Shown here piece after piece: positions 8,082 to 17,413 of a stretch of 64,000 nucleotides of DNA (positions within the stretch are counted from its first letter, which is position 1; every line of letters begins with the position of its first letter). The stretch comes from CBDFLT01 sp965249225. GTDB taxonomy: Bacteria; Chloroflexota; Dehalococcoidia; Lucifugimonadales; G963668185. The notes beneath the pieces are model-generated. The model was not told the DNA's origin, ran no database searches, and saw nothing but the letters and a program-made list of their open reading frames with translations. The stretch spans positions 372,001 through 436,000 of the forward strand of contig CBDFLT010000009.1 of NCBI GenBank assembly GCA_965249225.1, written 5' to 3'. The position numbers and the translations under genes are program-made.

Positions 8082-9160
8082 TGATCCCCAATAAACAGCG
8101 GTGCATACGCCATGTTCGCCAGCTCCTCGATCCAGTCAACGAATCTTGGGCCCGGGATACTCAGGAACTCGAAGGACACCTCGAAGACCTGGCCATTTTT
8201 TACGGCCGATACGTCCTCGAAGGCCGGATTGCTTTGAATAACCTCCGAGTCCACTGTGACGATGACCTGGGGATTTCGCTCCACGATCACCTCGGGACTC
8301 AACTGGGCAAACCCAGATAGGTCGTCGGCGACATTCCTAAGCTTCAGGAGCTGGAAAACCTCGCCGATTAACGTGTCGGGCCCTGGGGTCCACAGACCGC
8401 CAACGTCAAAGAATATCGATAGCCCCTGACCGTACGGCGCCATCGTCTCCCGGACCGCCGCCACGCGCGCCTCGAACACGGAGGCCAACTCCTCCGCCGG
8501 GGTGCGATTCCCGGTGATGTGGCCCCACATGCGTATGTTATCGGCCACCTTGGGGAAATCGTTGTTCAGGGTCTCCTGGTAGAACACCTTCAGGCCCGCT
8601 CTCTCCAAGTCGGGGACGAAGGTGTCGGAAAAGACGTAGACCAGGTCCGGTTCGAGGGCAACGATCTCCTCGATATTCATGTTGAACGCGTCGCCTACCT
8701 TCGGGATGCCGGCCACCTGCGCCGGATAGTCGACAAAGCTATGGGTGGCGACCACCCGGTCTGCTTCGCCGATAGTGAAGAGGATCTCCACCACGGCCGA
8801 ATCGTAGGCGACGATTCGCTCAGGCGGCGCCTCGAACGTCACTTCCGAGCCGTTGCCGTCGATGACCGTGTACGGGAACACGGCCGGTACAACGGTCGGC
8901 GTGGGTACGGGCGTGGCCGTTGGGGTGGGCTCGGCGGCGAGGGCCAGCGTGGGCGTTGGCGCAGGCGCCGTTATCGAAGCTGGAAGCGGCGTAGCCGGAC
9001 TTTCTGGGATCACAGCGGCGGCGCTGGATTCGGTCAAGGCTGCCGACTGTGCCGGCAAGGGAGTTGAGGGCGGGGGTGGGGGGCTGGGGTCTCGGCAGGC
9101 AACGCCCAATACGGCGATAGCTGCCAAAATAGTACTGACCAGGACCCTGATACCCCTCAT
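8078..9160 (-). CDS. btuF: cobalamin-binding lipoprotein of ABC importer
   Basis: 360 residues from ATG 9160, preceded by AGGAGA. The N-terminus MRGIRVLVSTILAAIAVLGVAC is a lipoprotein signal with the lipidated Cys near residue 22. A Pro/Thr/Ala-rich linker to about residue 90 (TPTATPVPTPT) is followed by a helical-backbone periplasmic-binding domain of the BtuF/FhuD class (PERIVAYDSAVVEILFTIG, VALEPDLVYVF, NPQVIVTVDSEV). The frame runs open upstream to 9328 through the riboswitch expression platform, but that is not coding. First gene of the btuFCD operon; expression should fall when cobalamin binds the leader RNA. Confidence 0.92.
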   Translation of the reverse strand: MRGIRVLVSTILAAIAVLGVACRDPSPPPPPSTPLPAQSAALTESSAAAVIPESPATPLPASITAPAPTPTLALAAEPTPTATPVPTPTVVPAVFPYTVIDGNGSEVTFEAPPERIVAYDSAVVEILFTIGEADRVVATHSFVDYPAQVAGIPKVGDAFNMNIEEIVALEPDLVYVFSDTFVPDLERAGLKVFYQETLNNDFPKVADNIRMWGHITGNRTPAEELASVFEARVAAVRETMAPYGQGLSIFFDVGGLWTPGPDTLIGEVFQLLKLRNVADDLSGFAQLSPEVIVERNPQVIVTVDSEVIQSNPAFEDVSAVKNGQVFEVSFEFLSIPGPRFVDWIEELANMAYAPLFIGDQ

Positions 9161-9247
9161 TATCTTCTCTCCTGAGCGGCCATCTCTAAGGGAAAGGCGA
9201 CACCCCCATGCTAAGGGTGTAGAAGGTTCAGGAGTCCACGGCCATAC

Positions 9248-9278
9248 AAAAACCCTGCTCCGAGAGGGGATGCAGGGC
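9248..9278 (-). terminator. intrinsic terminator of the cobalamin leader
   Basis: On the minus strand GCCCTGC (9278-9272) is followed by a 13-base loop, GCAGGG (9258-9253) and TTTTT (9252-9248). It lies between the riboswitch aptamer and btuF, so it is the likely expression platform that stops transcription when cobalamin is bound. I did not identify the antiterminator arm with confidence. Confidence 0.75.
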
Positions 9279-9331
9279 CATCGCATATCCACGCATGCCT
9301 GTACCTTTCCTCGAAGGCCGTTTGACATAGA

Positions 9332-9440
9332 TGAGGGCGGTGGTCCGGACTCGCTCTGGTCTCACTCAGAGCCTACCGTTGCGGGACAGCGCCGGAATTT
9401 GACCGGCTTCCCCCGTTTAAGCCCCTATGGGACACCCTCA
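9332..9440 (-). ncRNA. cobalamin riboswitch aptamer
   Basis: The minus strand shows the conserved core in order: GAGGGTGTCCC, GGGGCTTAAACGGG, GGGAAGCCGGTCAAATTCC, GGCGCTGTCCCGCAACGGT, and AGTCCGGACCACCGCCC. These match the invariant parts of the cobalamin riboswitch, with outer helix P1 formed by GAGGG (5') and CCCTC (3'). Extent is hand-estimated. It precedes a terminator and btuF, fixing the substrate of the importer. Confidence 0.9.
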
Positions 9441-9567
9441 CCCGTATTCGGTTGTGAGCAGGCCTGACGCAGCCGATGCCTTCAAGCCTGCGGATACTAT
9501 TACACCACCAATACCCGCTGTCAATAGGAGAAAAACGTCCATCAAGGCGACGTCGAATACGGTTGAC

Positions 9568-9596
9568 GTGACAAATGTCTTAGAAAATGGTAAAAT
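9568..9596 (+). promoter_or_regulatory. sigma70-type promoter for gyrB
   Basis: GTGACA (9568-9573), 17-base spacer, TAAAAT (9591-9596); each hexamer matches consensus at five of six. The surroundings are unusually AT-rich for this genome. The predicted transcript starts near 9603, leaving a leader of about 270 bases before gyrB. Confidence 0.65.
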
Positions 9597-9805
9597 ATTT
9601 GTGATTATATAGCTAGAATTTTTCGTGGTTTTCGTATCTAATACGAACGGGTGTTCAGTAACAGGTGCCCTTCGCTCATAGTTATACCTCAGCGAGCCGC
9701 CTTACGTGAACCTGCAGCCCACACTTCCGGGTTTGGACATCTCGAAACCGAGGTCTGGCGTTTCTGATACCGGACGACGCCGGACCGCACCCAAGTCCGT
9801 GCGCA

Positions 9806-9825
9806 CCTTGAGCCTAGGCTCAAGG
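9806..9825. promoter_or_regulatory. perfect 20-bp palindrome in gyrB leader
   Basis: CCTTGAGCCTAGGCTCAAGG is perfectly self-complementary. It lies downstream of the gyrB promoter and 52 bases before the chosen start. As DNA it could be an operator; as RNA it folds into an 8-bp hairpin with a CUAG loop. Confidence 0.5.
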
Positions 9826-9876
9826 GCGAAGAGGGCACGGCGCGGGGGCACATCCCCAAAAACAACAGGAGAGGAT

Positions 9877-11826
9877 ATGGCCAAAGACCGACAAAAAAAC
9901 GGCGCCGAATTTTACACGGCCAGCGACATCCAGGTCCTCGAAGCGATGGAGGCCGTCCGCAAGCGGCCGGGAATGTACATCGGCAGCACCGACCAGAGCG
10001 GACTCCACCACCTGGTCTACGAGATTGTGGACAACGGCGTGGACGAGTTCATGGCCGGATTCTGCAAGTGGATAGATATTCTCATCGAAGCGGATGGGAC
10101 TGTGCGTGTAGAAGACGACGGCCGGGGGATACCCATCGATATTCACTCGGGTACCGGGATGAACGCCGTCGAGACGGTGATGACCACCCTTCACGCCGGC
10201 GGTAAGTTCGGCGGCAAGGCGTACAGCGTATCGGGCGGCCTTCACGGTGTCGGCGCATCAGTAGTGAACGCCTTATCCTCTAAGTTTCAAGTAGAAGTGC
10301 ACCGCGACGGAAACGTGTACCGCCAGTCGTTCGCCCGAGGCGATTCAACCGGCGACCTGGAATCAGAGCCCGCCTCAAAAGAGGACAAGAAGAAGACCGG
10401 GACCACAATCACGTTCCTGCCCGATGACAAGATATTCCAGGATATCGAGTATGAGTTCGGCGTCCTTTCCCAGCGGTTCAAGGAGATGGCCTACCTTAAC
10501 AAGGGACTGAAGATACATTTCAAGAGTAACTGGCATACGGACTTGTGGCCGGACAACGAGGCCACTTTCCGGTTCCAAGGGGGTATATCGCAGTTTGTCA
10601 AAGACCTGAATCGGAACCGCGAGGTGCTGCACCGAGACCCAATTTACGTTGAGAAACAGGTAAACAGCACGATCGTCGAGGCCGCCCTTCAGTACAACGA
10701 TACCTTTAACGAGTCTGTGTACTCGTTCGCAAACTGCATCAACACCACCGATGGCGGCTCCCACATTACCGGATTCAGGGCGGCGCTTACCCGCGTGCTT
10801 AACGACTACGGCCGCAAGCAGAAGCTGCTCAAGGAAGGCGAGTCCAACCTGGCGGGCGAGGACACTCGCGACGGCCTCACCTCCGTCATCAGCGTGAAGC
10901 TGACCGACCCGCAATTCGAGGGGCAGACCAAGGCAAAGCTCGGTAACCCCGAGGTCAGGAACCAGGTGGAGACGGTTGTGGCCGACGCCTTCTTGATTTA
11001 CCTGGAGGATCACCCACAGGACGCCCGTCGCATTATCGACAAGTGTGTCACAGCCCAGCGGGCCCGAGCTGCCGCTCGCAAGGCACGCGATCTGATTATT
11101 CGAAAGAACGCGATGGACGGAGGGTCACTGCCCGGCAAGCTTGCCGACTGCTCGGACAAAAACCCCGAGAACTGTGAACTGTACATCGTGGAGGGCGACT
11201 CGGCCGGCGGCACGGCCAAGATGGGTCGCGACCGAAGGACGCAGGCCATCCTTCCCCTCAGAGGCAAGATCCTCAACGTGGAGAAGGCACGGCCCGACAA
11301 GATGCTGGCCCACGAGGAGATAAGGGCACTCATCGTAGCTATAGGGGCGGGGATTGACGAAGACTTCAATCTGGACAAACTGCGGTACCACAGGGTAATC
11401 ATCATGACCGACGCCGACGTAGACGGCTCGCACATCCGCACCCTGCTGCTCACCTTCTTGTTCCGCCACATGCGGACTCTGATCGACAACGGCCACCTCT
11501 ACATCGCCCAGCCACCGCTATACAAGATCAGCAGCGGAAAGCAGGCGCACTGGGCCTACAGCGAGGGTGAACGCGAGGGCATCCTGCACCAGCTCAACGG
11601 GAAGCGCAACCTGGGCGTGCAACGGTATAAGGGCCTCGGCGAGATGAACGCCAACCAGCTGTGGGAAACCACAATGGACCCGGAGAAGCGGACTCTGCTG
11701 CGGGTTTCCGCCGGAGACGCAGCCGCGGCCGACGAGATATTCTCACTCCTCATGGGTGACGTGGTAGAGCCACGACGCAACTTCATTCAGCGCCACGCCC
11801 TAGAGGTCAAGAACCTGGACGTGTAA
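9877..11826 (+). CDS. gyrB: DNA gyrase subunit B
   Basis: ATPase subunit of type II topoisomerase, 649 residues from ATG 9877, which follows AGGAGAGG by two bases. The GHKL ATPase domain shows EAVRKRPGMYIGST, the catalytic Glu region EIVDNGVDE, DDGRGIP and GGLHGVGASVVNALS. The TOPRIM domain has VEGDSAGG with LPLRGKILNVEKA and the metal-binding MTDADVDGSHI; the C-terminus has QRYKGLGEMN. The frame is open back to GTG 9706 but that extension is Arg-rich, unlike GyrB. No gyrA follows. GyrB and ParE are hard to separate by eye; GyrB is preferred on length and on the early promoter. Confidence 0.93.
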   Translation: MAKDRQKNGAEFYTASDIQVLEAMEAVRKRPGMYIGSTDQSGLHHLVYEIVDNGVDEFMAGFCKWIDILIEADGTVRVEDDGRGIPIDIHSGTGMNAVETVMTTLHAGGKFGGKAYSVSGGLHGVGASVVNALSSKFQVEVHRDGNVYRQSFARGDSTGDLESEPASKEDKKKTGTTITFLPDDKIFQDIEYEFGVLSQRFKEMAYLNKGLKIHFKSNWHTDLWPDNEATFRFQGGISQFVKDLNRNREVLHRDPIYVEKQVNSTIVEAALQYNDTFNESVYSFANCINTTDGGSHITGFRAALTRVLNDYGRKQKLLKEGESNLAGEDTRDGLTSVISVKLTDPQFEGQTKAKLGNPEVRNQVETVVADAFLIYLEDHPQDARRIIDKCVTAQRARAAARKARDLIIRKNAMDGGSLPGKLADCSDKNPENCELYIVEGDSAGGTAKMGRDRRTQAILPLRGKILNVEKARPDKMLAHEEIRALIVAIGAGIDEDFNLDKLRYHRVIIMTDADVDGSHIRTLLLTFLFRHMRTLIDNGHLYIAQPPLYKISSGKQAHWAYSEGEREGILHQLNGKRNLGVQRYKGLGEMNANQLWETTMDPEKRTLLRVSAGDAAAADEIFSLLMGDVVEPRRNFIQRHALEVKNLDV

Positions 11827-11841
11827 AAAGGGCGTCCTTTT
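11826..11841 (+). terminator. weak terminator hairpin after gyrB
   Basis: AAAAGG, GCGT, CCTTTT overlaps the gyrB stop codon and ends in four Ts. The stem is only 6 bp with four A-T pairs, so termination would be inefficient without the stronger hairpin 30 bases further on. Confidence 0.35.
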
Positions 11842-11870
11842 GCCCGTTAGGCCCGCCCGTAGAGAGAGAA

Positions 11871-11897
11871 GTAGGGGCGACCAATGGTCGCCCCTAC
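11871..11897. repeat. perfect 12-bp inverted repeat, GTAGGGGCGACC type
   Basis: GTAGGGGCGACC, AAT, GGTCGCCCCTAC. It lies between convergent gyrB and the DUF1015 gene. It could terminate on both strands, though there is no T-tract. Hairpins of this composition occur as dispersed palindromes in several bacterial genomes; only one copy is in this window. Confidence 0.6.
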
Positions 11898-11952
11898 GCT
11901 GTTTGAAGGGAACAATGGGCCGTTTCACACCCGTTATTAAGACGGCACGTCC

Positions 11953-13263
11953 CTACAGCTCGCCCTCCAGCGAGTTTATGACCAGCCCGGTTGGGAGCTT
12001 GGGATAGAAATAAGTGGACTTGGGAGGAAGACGCTCTCCCTTGCTTACCACCTCTTCGAACAGGTCAAGGGGCAAAGGGCGCAGAAGGAAGGCCACCTGA
12101 TTCTCGCCTCTCAAGACGCTCTCCACGGCCTCGGTCGCATCGTGAACGAACGTCACGGACTCACTCTCCCTCTCCTCGCCAATAGAGGCACGTATGCCCT
12201 GCTGGCGGAGAACCCACATGTCGCAACGGTTAAGCGGCGGAGCATCGGCGGCCGGTTTGTAGGCATCGCGCAGGGTCAAGAGATCCGCCTTCCCCGGCTC
12301 CAACCCCAGGGCAGCTACCACTACGGCGTCCTTAGGCTGTTGAGCAAGCCACGCCTCAATCGTCCGAGCGGCCTCGACGGGGGCGCTTGGAATATCGAAT
12401 GGGACGAACTCGAACGCTCTCTCCAGCCCGCTTTTGAGCGACCGTACCTCACCGCCGTCGAGTCCTCCAAGTAGCCGGTGGTACGGCAACACCAGAAGCC
12501 CTGGGTCCGCCATGGAGACCAACGTCATCATCACGAACCTGGCGGCTGAGCCGGAGGGCAGAGAACCCTGAGCAGCCTCCACCTGGTCCCTGTACACCAG
12601 GGCCGTCTCGTACCTGTGGTGGCCGTCTGCCACGAACAACTGACGAGGGCCCATCGCGTCCTGTATCCGAGAGAGGGCTTCGGCCTCGGTTATCGTCCAC
12701 ATGGTGTACCGCGGCATATCGGGCGGTTGTGCGGTGGCGATAGGACGTCCCCTTGGAACTGTGGTGAGGAGCTCATCGACCTCGCCATCGGCGTCTCGGT
12801 ATAAGCACATGATAGAGCTGAAGTTGGTATGGGCCGCCTCCATGAGGGCGAGCCGGTCTGCCTTGGGGATGGGCGTTGTGTACTCGTGGGGCATCACGAC
12901 GCCCTTCTCGAACTCCATGAGACGCACGGCCGCCATAAGCCCTTGCCGGCGAATATTCTTGCCCCGATAGGAAAACTCCTCTTCCACCAGGTACATGGCG
13001 GGGAACGGCTCCCGTGAGAGGACGCCACGTTCCAGCCAGCTTTGGAACTGGGCGGCGGCGCGGTTATAGCTCGTCTCCTCGGCCGTATCGTCGGGCAGGG
13101 CCTCCGGCAGCTCCAGACGGACCACGTTGTGCGGGCTACGTTCCCCAAGTGACCGCGCCTGGGACGGCGAGATGATGTCGTAAGGAGGGCAGAGAACCTT
13201 GGAAAGGTCCCCCACCATCGATGAGTCAAACCGGACTCCTCGGAACGGCCTTACGTCTACCAT
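11953..13263 (-). CDS. DUF1015 family protein
   Basis: 436 residues from ATG 13263 (the adjacent ATG 13266 is equally possible); AGGAG lies just upstream. The N-terminus MVDVRPFRGVRFDSSMVGDLSKVLCPPYDVI-like text (here PPYDIIS) and HNVVRLELP are the DUF1015 signature, and FVADGHHRYETALVYRD in the middle holds the conserved His-rich motif. Relatives are found near serine metabolism genes in other bacteria and have been proposed to be kinases, but no activity can be assigned from this sequence. It is convergent with gyrB and divergent from ligA. Confidence 0.8.
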   Translation of the reverse strand: MVDVRPFRGVRFDSSMVGDLSKVLCPPYDIISPSQARSLGERSPHNVVRLELPEALPDDTAEETSYNRAAAQFQSWLERGVLSREPFPAMYLVEEEFSYRGKNIRRQGLMAAVRLMEFEKGVVMPHEYTTPIPKADRLALMEAAHTNFSSIMCLYRDADGEVDELLTTVPRGRPIATAQPPDMPRYTMWTITEAEALSRIQDAMGPRQLFVADGHHRYETALVYRDQVEAAQGSLPSGSAARFVMMTLVSMADPGLLVLPYHRLLGGLDGGEVRSLKSGLERAFEFVPFDIPSAPVEAARTIEAWLAQQPKDAVVVAALGLEPGKADLLTLRDAYKPAADAPPLNRCDMWVLRQQGIRASIGEERESESVTFVHDATEAVESVLRGENQVAFLLRPLPLDLFEEVVSKGERLPPKSTYFYPKLPTGLVINSLEGEL

Positions 13264-13537
13264 CATGCTCCTGGTCAGGAATAAGTGCAGACTGAGTATA
13301 TTCGGGCGCCGCCGGCGGGGTCTATAGTGCACAGTTCTTCAAAATGCTCCCTGAACGGCCTCTTAGGACACCCCATCGCATATCTCAGAAGCTTCTTTGA
13401 AACCAAGTGTAGGAGTTTCCAGCTTCCTTACTACGCAGTGCAAGCCACTTCACGGCTCGATGTGGGCGAGGTGTACGCGGACAGCGTTCTGGGAGCTTTC
13501 ACAACGGCTTTAGACCCTCTAACAAAACCTGCATTTA

Positions 13538-13612
13538 TGTCATTCTCGAGGAGCGGAGCGACGAAGAATCTATGCGCGACGCTAGGATTCTTCGCTTCGC
13601 TCAAGAATGACA
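13538..13612. repeat. imperfect terminal-inverted-repeat element, about 75 bp
   Basis: The left arm starts TGTCATTCTCGAGGAGCGGA and continues to AAGAATC. The right arm, read on the minus strand, starts TGTCATTCTTGAGCGAAGCG and ends AAGAATCC. The arms form one long imperfect hairpin with TGTCATTCT ends. Short palindromes with this theme are common in metagenomic genomes and look like MITE or REP elements. It lies about 100 bases upstream of ligA. The rest of 13267-13717 shows nothing else. Confidence 0.55.
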
Positions 13613-13717
13613 GACTGGGTTATGTTAGGCGCTCTTAGTACCAGGAGGAGAATCAGCCGGGTTGAGCGCAGCCAGCGGGCCGTTTACCATATCTGTATCA
13701 TCACATCCAGGTTAATT

Positions 13718-15724
13718 ATGGCAGATCCCAAATTACGCAAAAGGGTCAAAATACTCCGAGACGAGATCGACCGGCACAACCGGCTGTATTACGTTCTCGA
13801 CCAGCCAGAGATCAGCGACGCCAAATTCGACAAGCTAATGCGGGACCTCCAGCGGATCGAAGAGCAGCACCCGGATATGGTCACGCCGGAGTCGCCGACG
13901 CAGAGGGTGGGCGCAGGGCCCGCCGAAGGTTTCCCCGAGGTGCGGCACCCGGTGCCCATGCTCAGCCTATCCAACGCATTCGACGAGGATGAGTTCATGG
14001 CGTGGCACCAGCGCACCGCCTCGCTATTGGAGCGTTCCGACTTCGAGATGGTCTGCGAGCTCAAGTACGACGGACTGGCCGTGGCACTCACCTACGAAGG
14101 CGGTGCGCTGGTCACGGGCGCTACGAGAGGCGACGGGTACGCCGGCGAGGGCGTGACGATGAACCTGCGCACCATCAAGAGCATCCCTTTGAGGGTGTTA
14201 GGAGAGGCCCCCTCAAGGTTTGAAGTCCGAGGCGAGGTATTCTTCCCCAAGTCGGCCTTCCACAAATTCAACGAAGAGCGCATGGAGCAAGGGTTGCCCA
14301 CCTACGTCAACCCGCGCAACACCGCCGCGGGCTCGCTGCGCCAGCTCGATCCCCGTATGACGGCGGAGCGTCCTCTGGACATCTTCGTTTACAGCCTGGG
14401 ATACGCCGAAGGGCCGATTCCCGAGACTCACTGGGAGACGCTGGCCTACCTTGCGGACCTGGGGTTCAAGGTCAACCAAAACAATAAGCTCGCTAAGACC
14501 CCAGAAGAGGCCATCGACTACTACAAGACCTGGCTGGAGAAGGTCGAGACCCTGGACTATGGGTGCGACGGCGCGGTCATCAAGGTCAACCGGTTCGACT
14601 TCCAGCAGCACCTCGGCCACGTAGGGCGGGAGCCCAGATGGGCCATCGCCTACAAGTTCCCCGCCACTCAGGAGATCACGCAGCTACTGGACATCCGGGT
14701 GAACGTGGGAAGGACGGGAAGCATCAATCCATATGCGGTGCTGGAGCCGGTGTACGTGGGCGGTGTCACGGTAAAACAGGCAACGCTGCACAACGAGGAC
14801 TACATTCGCTCCAAGGACATCATGATCGGCGACTGGGTGGTGGTCGAGCGAGCGGGGGAGGTGATCCCGCAGATCGTCAGCGTGGTGACCGAAAGGCGGA
14901 CCGGCGACGAAAAGAAATTCGAGATACCCACCGCGTGCCCGACCTGCGGACACCAAGTTGTGCGACCCGAAGGCGAGGCGATGTCCTACTGTGTCAACGC
15001 GTCGTGTCCCGCTCAGCTTGTCAGGCTGCTGGAGCACTTCGTCAGCAAGGGGGCGTTGGATATCGAAGGCATGGGGACCAAGCAGGGAATAGTACTCCTG
15101 GAACGCGGCCTCGTGAAGGATGTCGCCGATATATACGCCTTGAGGAAGGACGACCTGCTCGAAATCGAGCGCATGGGAGAGAAGAGCGCCTCAAACCTGC
15201 TGGAGGCCATCGAGCAGAGCAAGGGCCAGCCTCTGGCCCGGCTGCTGGTGGGGCTGGGGATACCCCACGTGGGCTCGGAGGTGGCCGATCTGCTGGCCCG
15301 CAACTTTCAGACTATGGACGCGCTAATGGCGGCCACCGAGGATGAGTTTACGGCCATCTCGACGATAGGGCCGAAGATCGCGGCGAGCATGGTAGCCTAC
15401 TTTGCCGACGAGTCCAACAGAAAGGTTATCGAAAAGCTGCGCGCCGCAGGGGTGCGTCTGGCCGACGAGGCCCCACGGGAAGCCGCGGAACAAACCCTGG
15501 CGGGGCTAAGGTTCGTGGTGACGGGGCGGCTGGAAAACATGAGCCGGTCGGAAATCGAAGCCAGGATCAAGGAGCTGGGCGGCGCGGTCAGCGGAAGCGT
15601 GAGCAAGAAGACCGACTATCTCGTCGCCGGCGCCGACGCCGGCTCAAAGCTGGCGGACGCCCAACGGCTCGAGGTCCAGATCCTAGACGAAGAAGGGTTT
15701 GCCAGGCTGGTGGAAGAGCGCTAA
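13718..15724 (+). CDS. ligA: NAD-dependent DNA ligase
   Basis: 668 residues, the family length, from ATG 13718 (a longer frame starts at 13607 inside the repeat element). Order of domains: Ia NAD-binding helices (1-65), adenylation domain with the AMP-accepting Lys116 in ELKYDG, OB fold (about 320-400), a four-Cys zinc finger (CPTCG ... CVNASC), helix-hairpin-helix repeats (about 450-580, RMGEKSASNLLEAIE), and a C-terminal BRCT domain (LRFVVTGRLENMSRSEIEARI). Essential for joining Okazaki fragments. The Shine-Dalgarno is weak. It stands alone on the plus strand. Confidence 0.96.
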   Translation: MADPKLRKRVKILRDEIDRHNRLYYVLDQPEISDAKFDKLMRDLQRIEEQHPDMVTPESPTQRVGAGPAEGFPEVRHPVPMLSLSNAFDEDEFMAWHQRTASLLERSDFEMVCELKYDGLAVALTYEGGALVTGATRGDGYAGEGVTMNLRTIKSIPLRVLGEAPSRFEVRGEVFFPKSAFHKFNEERMEQGLPTYVNPRNTAAGSLRQLDPRMTAERPLDIFVYSLGYAEGPIPETHWETLAYLADLGFKVNQNNKLAKTPEEAIDYYKTWLEKVETLDYGCDGAVIKVNRFDFQQHLGHVGREPRWAIAYKFPATQEITQLLDIRVNVGRTGSINPYAVLEPVYVGGVTVKQATLHNEDYIRSKDIMIGDWVVVERAGEVIPQIVSVVTERRTGDEKKFEIPTACPTCGHQVVRPEGEAMSYCVNASCPAQLVRLLEHFVSKGALDIEGMGTKQGIVLLERGLVKDVADIYALRKDDLLEIERMGEKSASNLLEAIEQSKGQPLARLLVGLGIPHVGSEVADLLARNFQTMDALMAATEDEFTAISTIGPKIAASMVAYFADESNRKVIEKLRAAGVRLADEAPREAAEQTLAGLRFVVTGRLENMSRSEIEARIKELGGAVSGSVSKKTDYLVAGADAGSKLADAQRLEVQILDEEGFARLVEER

Positions 15725-15920
15725 CTAGGTGGTCGGCATCTTCCCACTCCCACCCCTGTCTTACTCGCGTTCCACGAACACCGCAGGCCCATCGGTTCAG
15801 GTTCACTCGTACTACGGAAACACGGTACGCACTCCCACCTCGAAATGGTTCGCTTGTAACTATTGTCTTTGCCCTCCTATGAATATGCTCATGGCGAGTC
15901 AACGAACCAGGAGGCCTAGC

Positions 15921-16166
15921 ATGAAAGCTCTCTTCTTGGTCCTCTTCCCGCTCTTTACGGCCTTTGTGGGAATGAGCATCGGCGACAGGTACAATGCCGT
16001 CTCTTGTCCGGAAGTCTTCATGTGGGGTTGTGACGTTACCGATCCGACTCCCGCATTGGCGGGAACGGCTATCGGCTTCGGGATTGGGCCGACAGTCGCC
16101 GTGTTCGTAGCGGCTCTCATCTTCATACGTAATCAGCCCTACACAAAATGGTCGCGAGAAGGATGA
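15921..16166 (+). CDS. small two-span membrane protein, unknown
   Basis: 81 residues from ATG 15921, six bases after AGGAGG, a start much better supported than the upstream in-frame codons at 15729. Two hydrophobic spans, about 3-21 (ALFLVLFPLFTAFVGMSIG) and 47-71 (LAGTAIGFGIGPTVAVFVAA), flank a short loop with two cysteines (C28 and C36 approximately) that could form a disulfide outside. I do not recognise a family. It lies about 200 bases after ligA; the roughly 290 bases that follow it hold no feature I can identify. Confidence 0.6.
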   Translation: MKALFLVLFPLFTAFVGMSIGDRYNAVSCPEVFMWGCDVTDPTPALAGTAIGFGIGPTVAVFVAALIFIRNQPYTKWSREG

Positions 16167-16453
16167 ATGGAGAGCCACAACCTCTCGACCTCGTACTTGG
16201 AACCTAACCAAGTACAGCACACAACCCAGCCTTGCGCACGTGCATTGAGTGGTTTGTTTCTCGCTAATCTTCTTGCAAACACCTCGTGCGGGTACTACGG
16301 CTTAGGTTGGCGCCGGACCTCTATATGCCGTTCAATCACACACATCCCGCACGGGCATGTAATGATGGCATCCGGTGACGGATTGTTCCCTACCTCGACG
16401 TATAAAGGGCTTAGTCGAACTCCATGGAAAGGCGGTGGCGTGGGCACCGCACG

Positions 16454-17413
16454 TTACAGGGCCGGAGCCACCTCGTCCAGGAAGGTGCGCAGCTGGCCCT
16501 CCTGGTCGAAGGAGGCGAAGCGCACGATTACGGTCCCAGCGCCGGCCTCCGTGTAACGTCTGATGCGCTCCACCGTCTGTTCGGGCGGGCCATTCGGCCC
16601 CCAGCGGTCGCCCCAGATATTCTTTCCGTAGTACATGAGCAAGTACTTGTCGGCTTCGTCCGTGGCCTCTTGCTCATCCTTCCGAAGGTTCACCGTCATG
16701 TAGAAGACCGACTCCATCCGGGCGAAGTCTTTGCCCTCTGCTGCAGCGTGCTCTCGCACCCGCTGGCAGACCCTGGCGAACTCGTCGGGGTAGTCGGAGA
16801 TGGAGATGAAGCCGTCACCGAGCCGGGCGGCCCTCCTGAACTGCGAGTCCAGGCCAGCTCTCCAGTGGCACGCGACGAGCACCGGCACCCCGTCGGGACG
16901 CGGCGAACTCGGCTGGACGCTGACCGAGTCCAGGTTGAAGTGGCGTCCTTGAAAGGATACGGTTTCCCCGCTCGTAAGGCGTCTCAAGATGGCCACGGTC
17001 TCCTCCAGGCGCCGGGCGCGTCGAGACGGCTCCACGCCTGCGTTGTGCCACTCCTGTCTCTGTTCGGCATCGAATGCGCCCCCGACGCCGACGGCAAGCA
17101 CCGTCCGGCCCCCTGAGATCAGGTCGAGGGTGCCGACGGCATGGGCCAGGAGGATCGGATTGCGTAACGCGGCCAACAGGACGGCGGTGCCCAGCCGCAC
17201 GTGTTTCGTCCGTGCTGCGACGGCGGCCAGGGTGGTCACCGGCTCCGGCCGCGGCTTGGCGGTCAGGCTATCGCCCACCCAGACCGAATCGAGCCCGCCG
17301 TCATCGGCCATCTCGGCCATGGAGAGCACGGGCTCGATATCCCGGGGCGGTTCGCCTGCCATGAGCAGGCCTCGGGTTGGTAGCAGGATGCCAAGCCTGG
17401 GAGTTTTGCTCAC
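16454..17413 (-). CDS. LLM-class (luciferase-like) flavin-dependent oxidoreductase
   Basis: 319 residues, GTG start at 17413 after GAGGG. The TIM-barrel family features are LGILLPTRG at the N-terminus, DSVWVGDSLTAKPRPEPVTTLAAVAARTKHVRLG-type text (about residues 40-75), and the LAHAVGTLDLISGGR motif near 90-105. This class uses FMN or coenzyme F420. Proximity to cofC and cofD on the same strand suggests F420 as the cofactor; the substrate is unknown. The gap to cofC is about 214 bases and holds a degenerate repeat, so cotranscription is uncertain. Confidence 0.85.
   Translation of the reverse strand: MSKTPRLGILLPTRGLLMAGEPPRDIEPVLSMAEMADDGGLDSVWVGDSLTAKPRPEPVTTLAAVAARTKHVRLGTAVLLAALRNPILLAHAVGTLDLISGGRTVLAVGVGGAFDAEQRQEWHNAGVEPSRRARRLEETVAILRRLTSGETVSFQGRHFNLDSVSVQPSSPRPDGVPVLVACHWRAGLDSQFRRAARLGDGFISISDYPDEFARVCQRVREHAAAEGKDFARMESVFYMTVNLRKDEQEATDEADKYLLMYYGKNIWGDRWGPNGPPEQTVERIRRYTEAGAGTVIVRFASFDQEGQLRTFLDEVAPAL

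Noticed and set aside
9706..9876. N-terminal extension of GyrB from GTG 9706
   Set aside because: Arg-rich and unlike GyrB; the ATG at 9877 has an ideal Shine-Dalgarno; the palindrome at 9806 fits a leader better.
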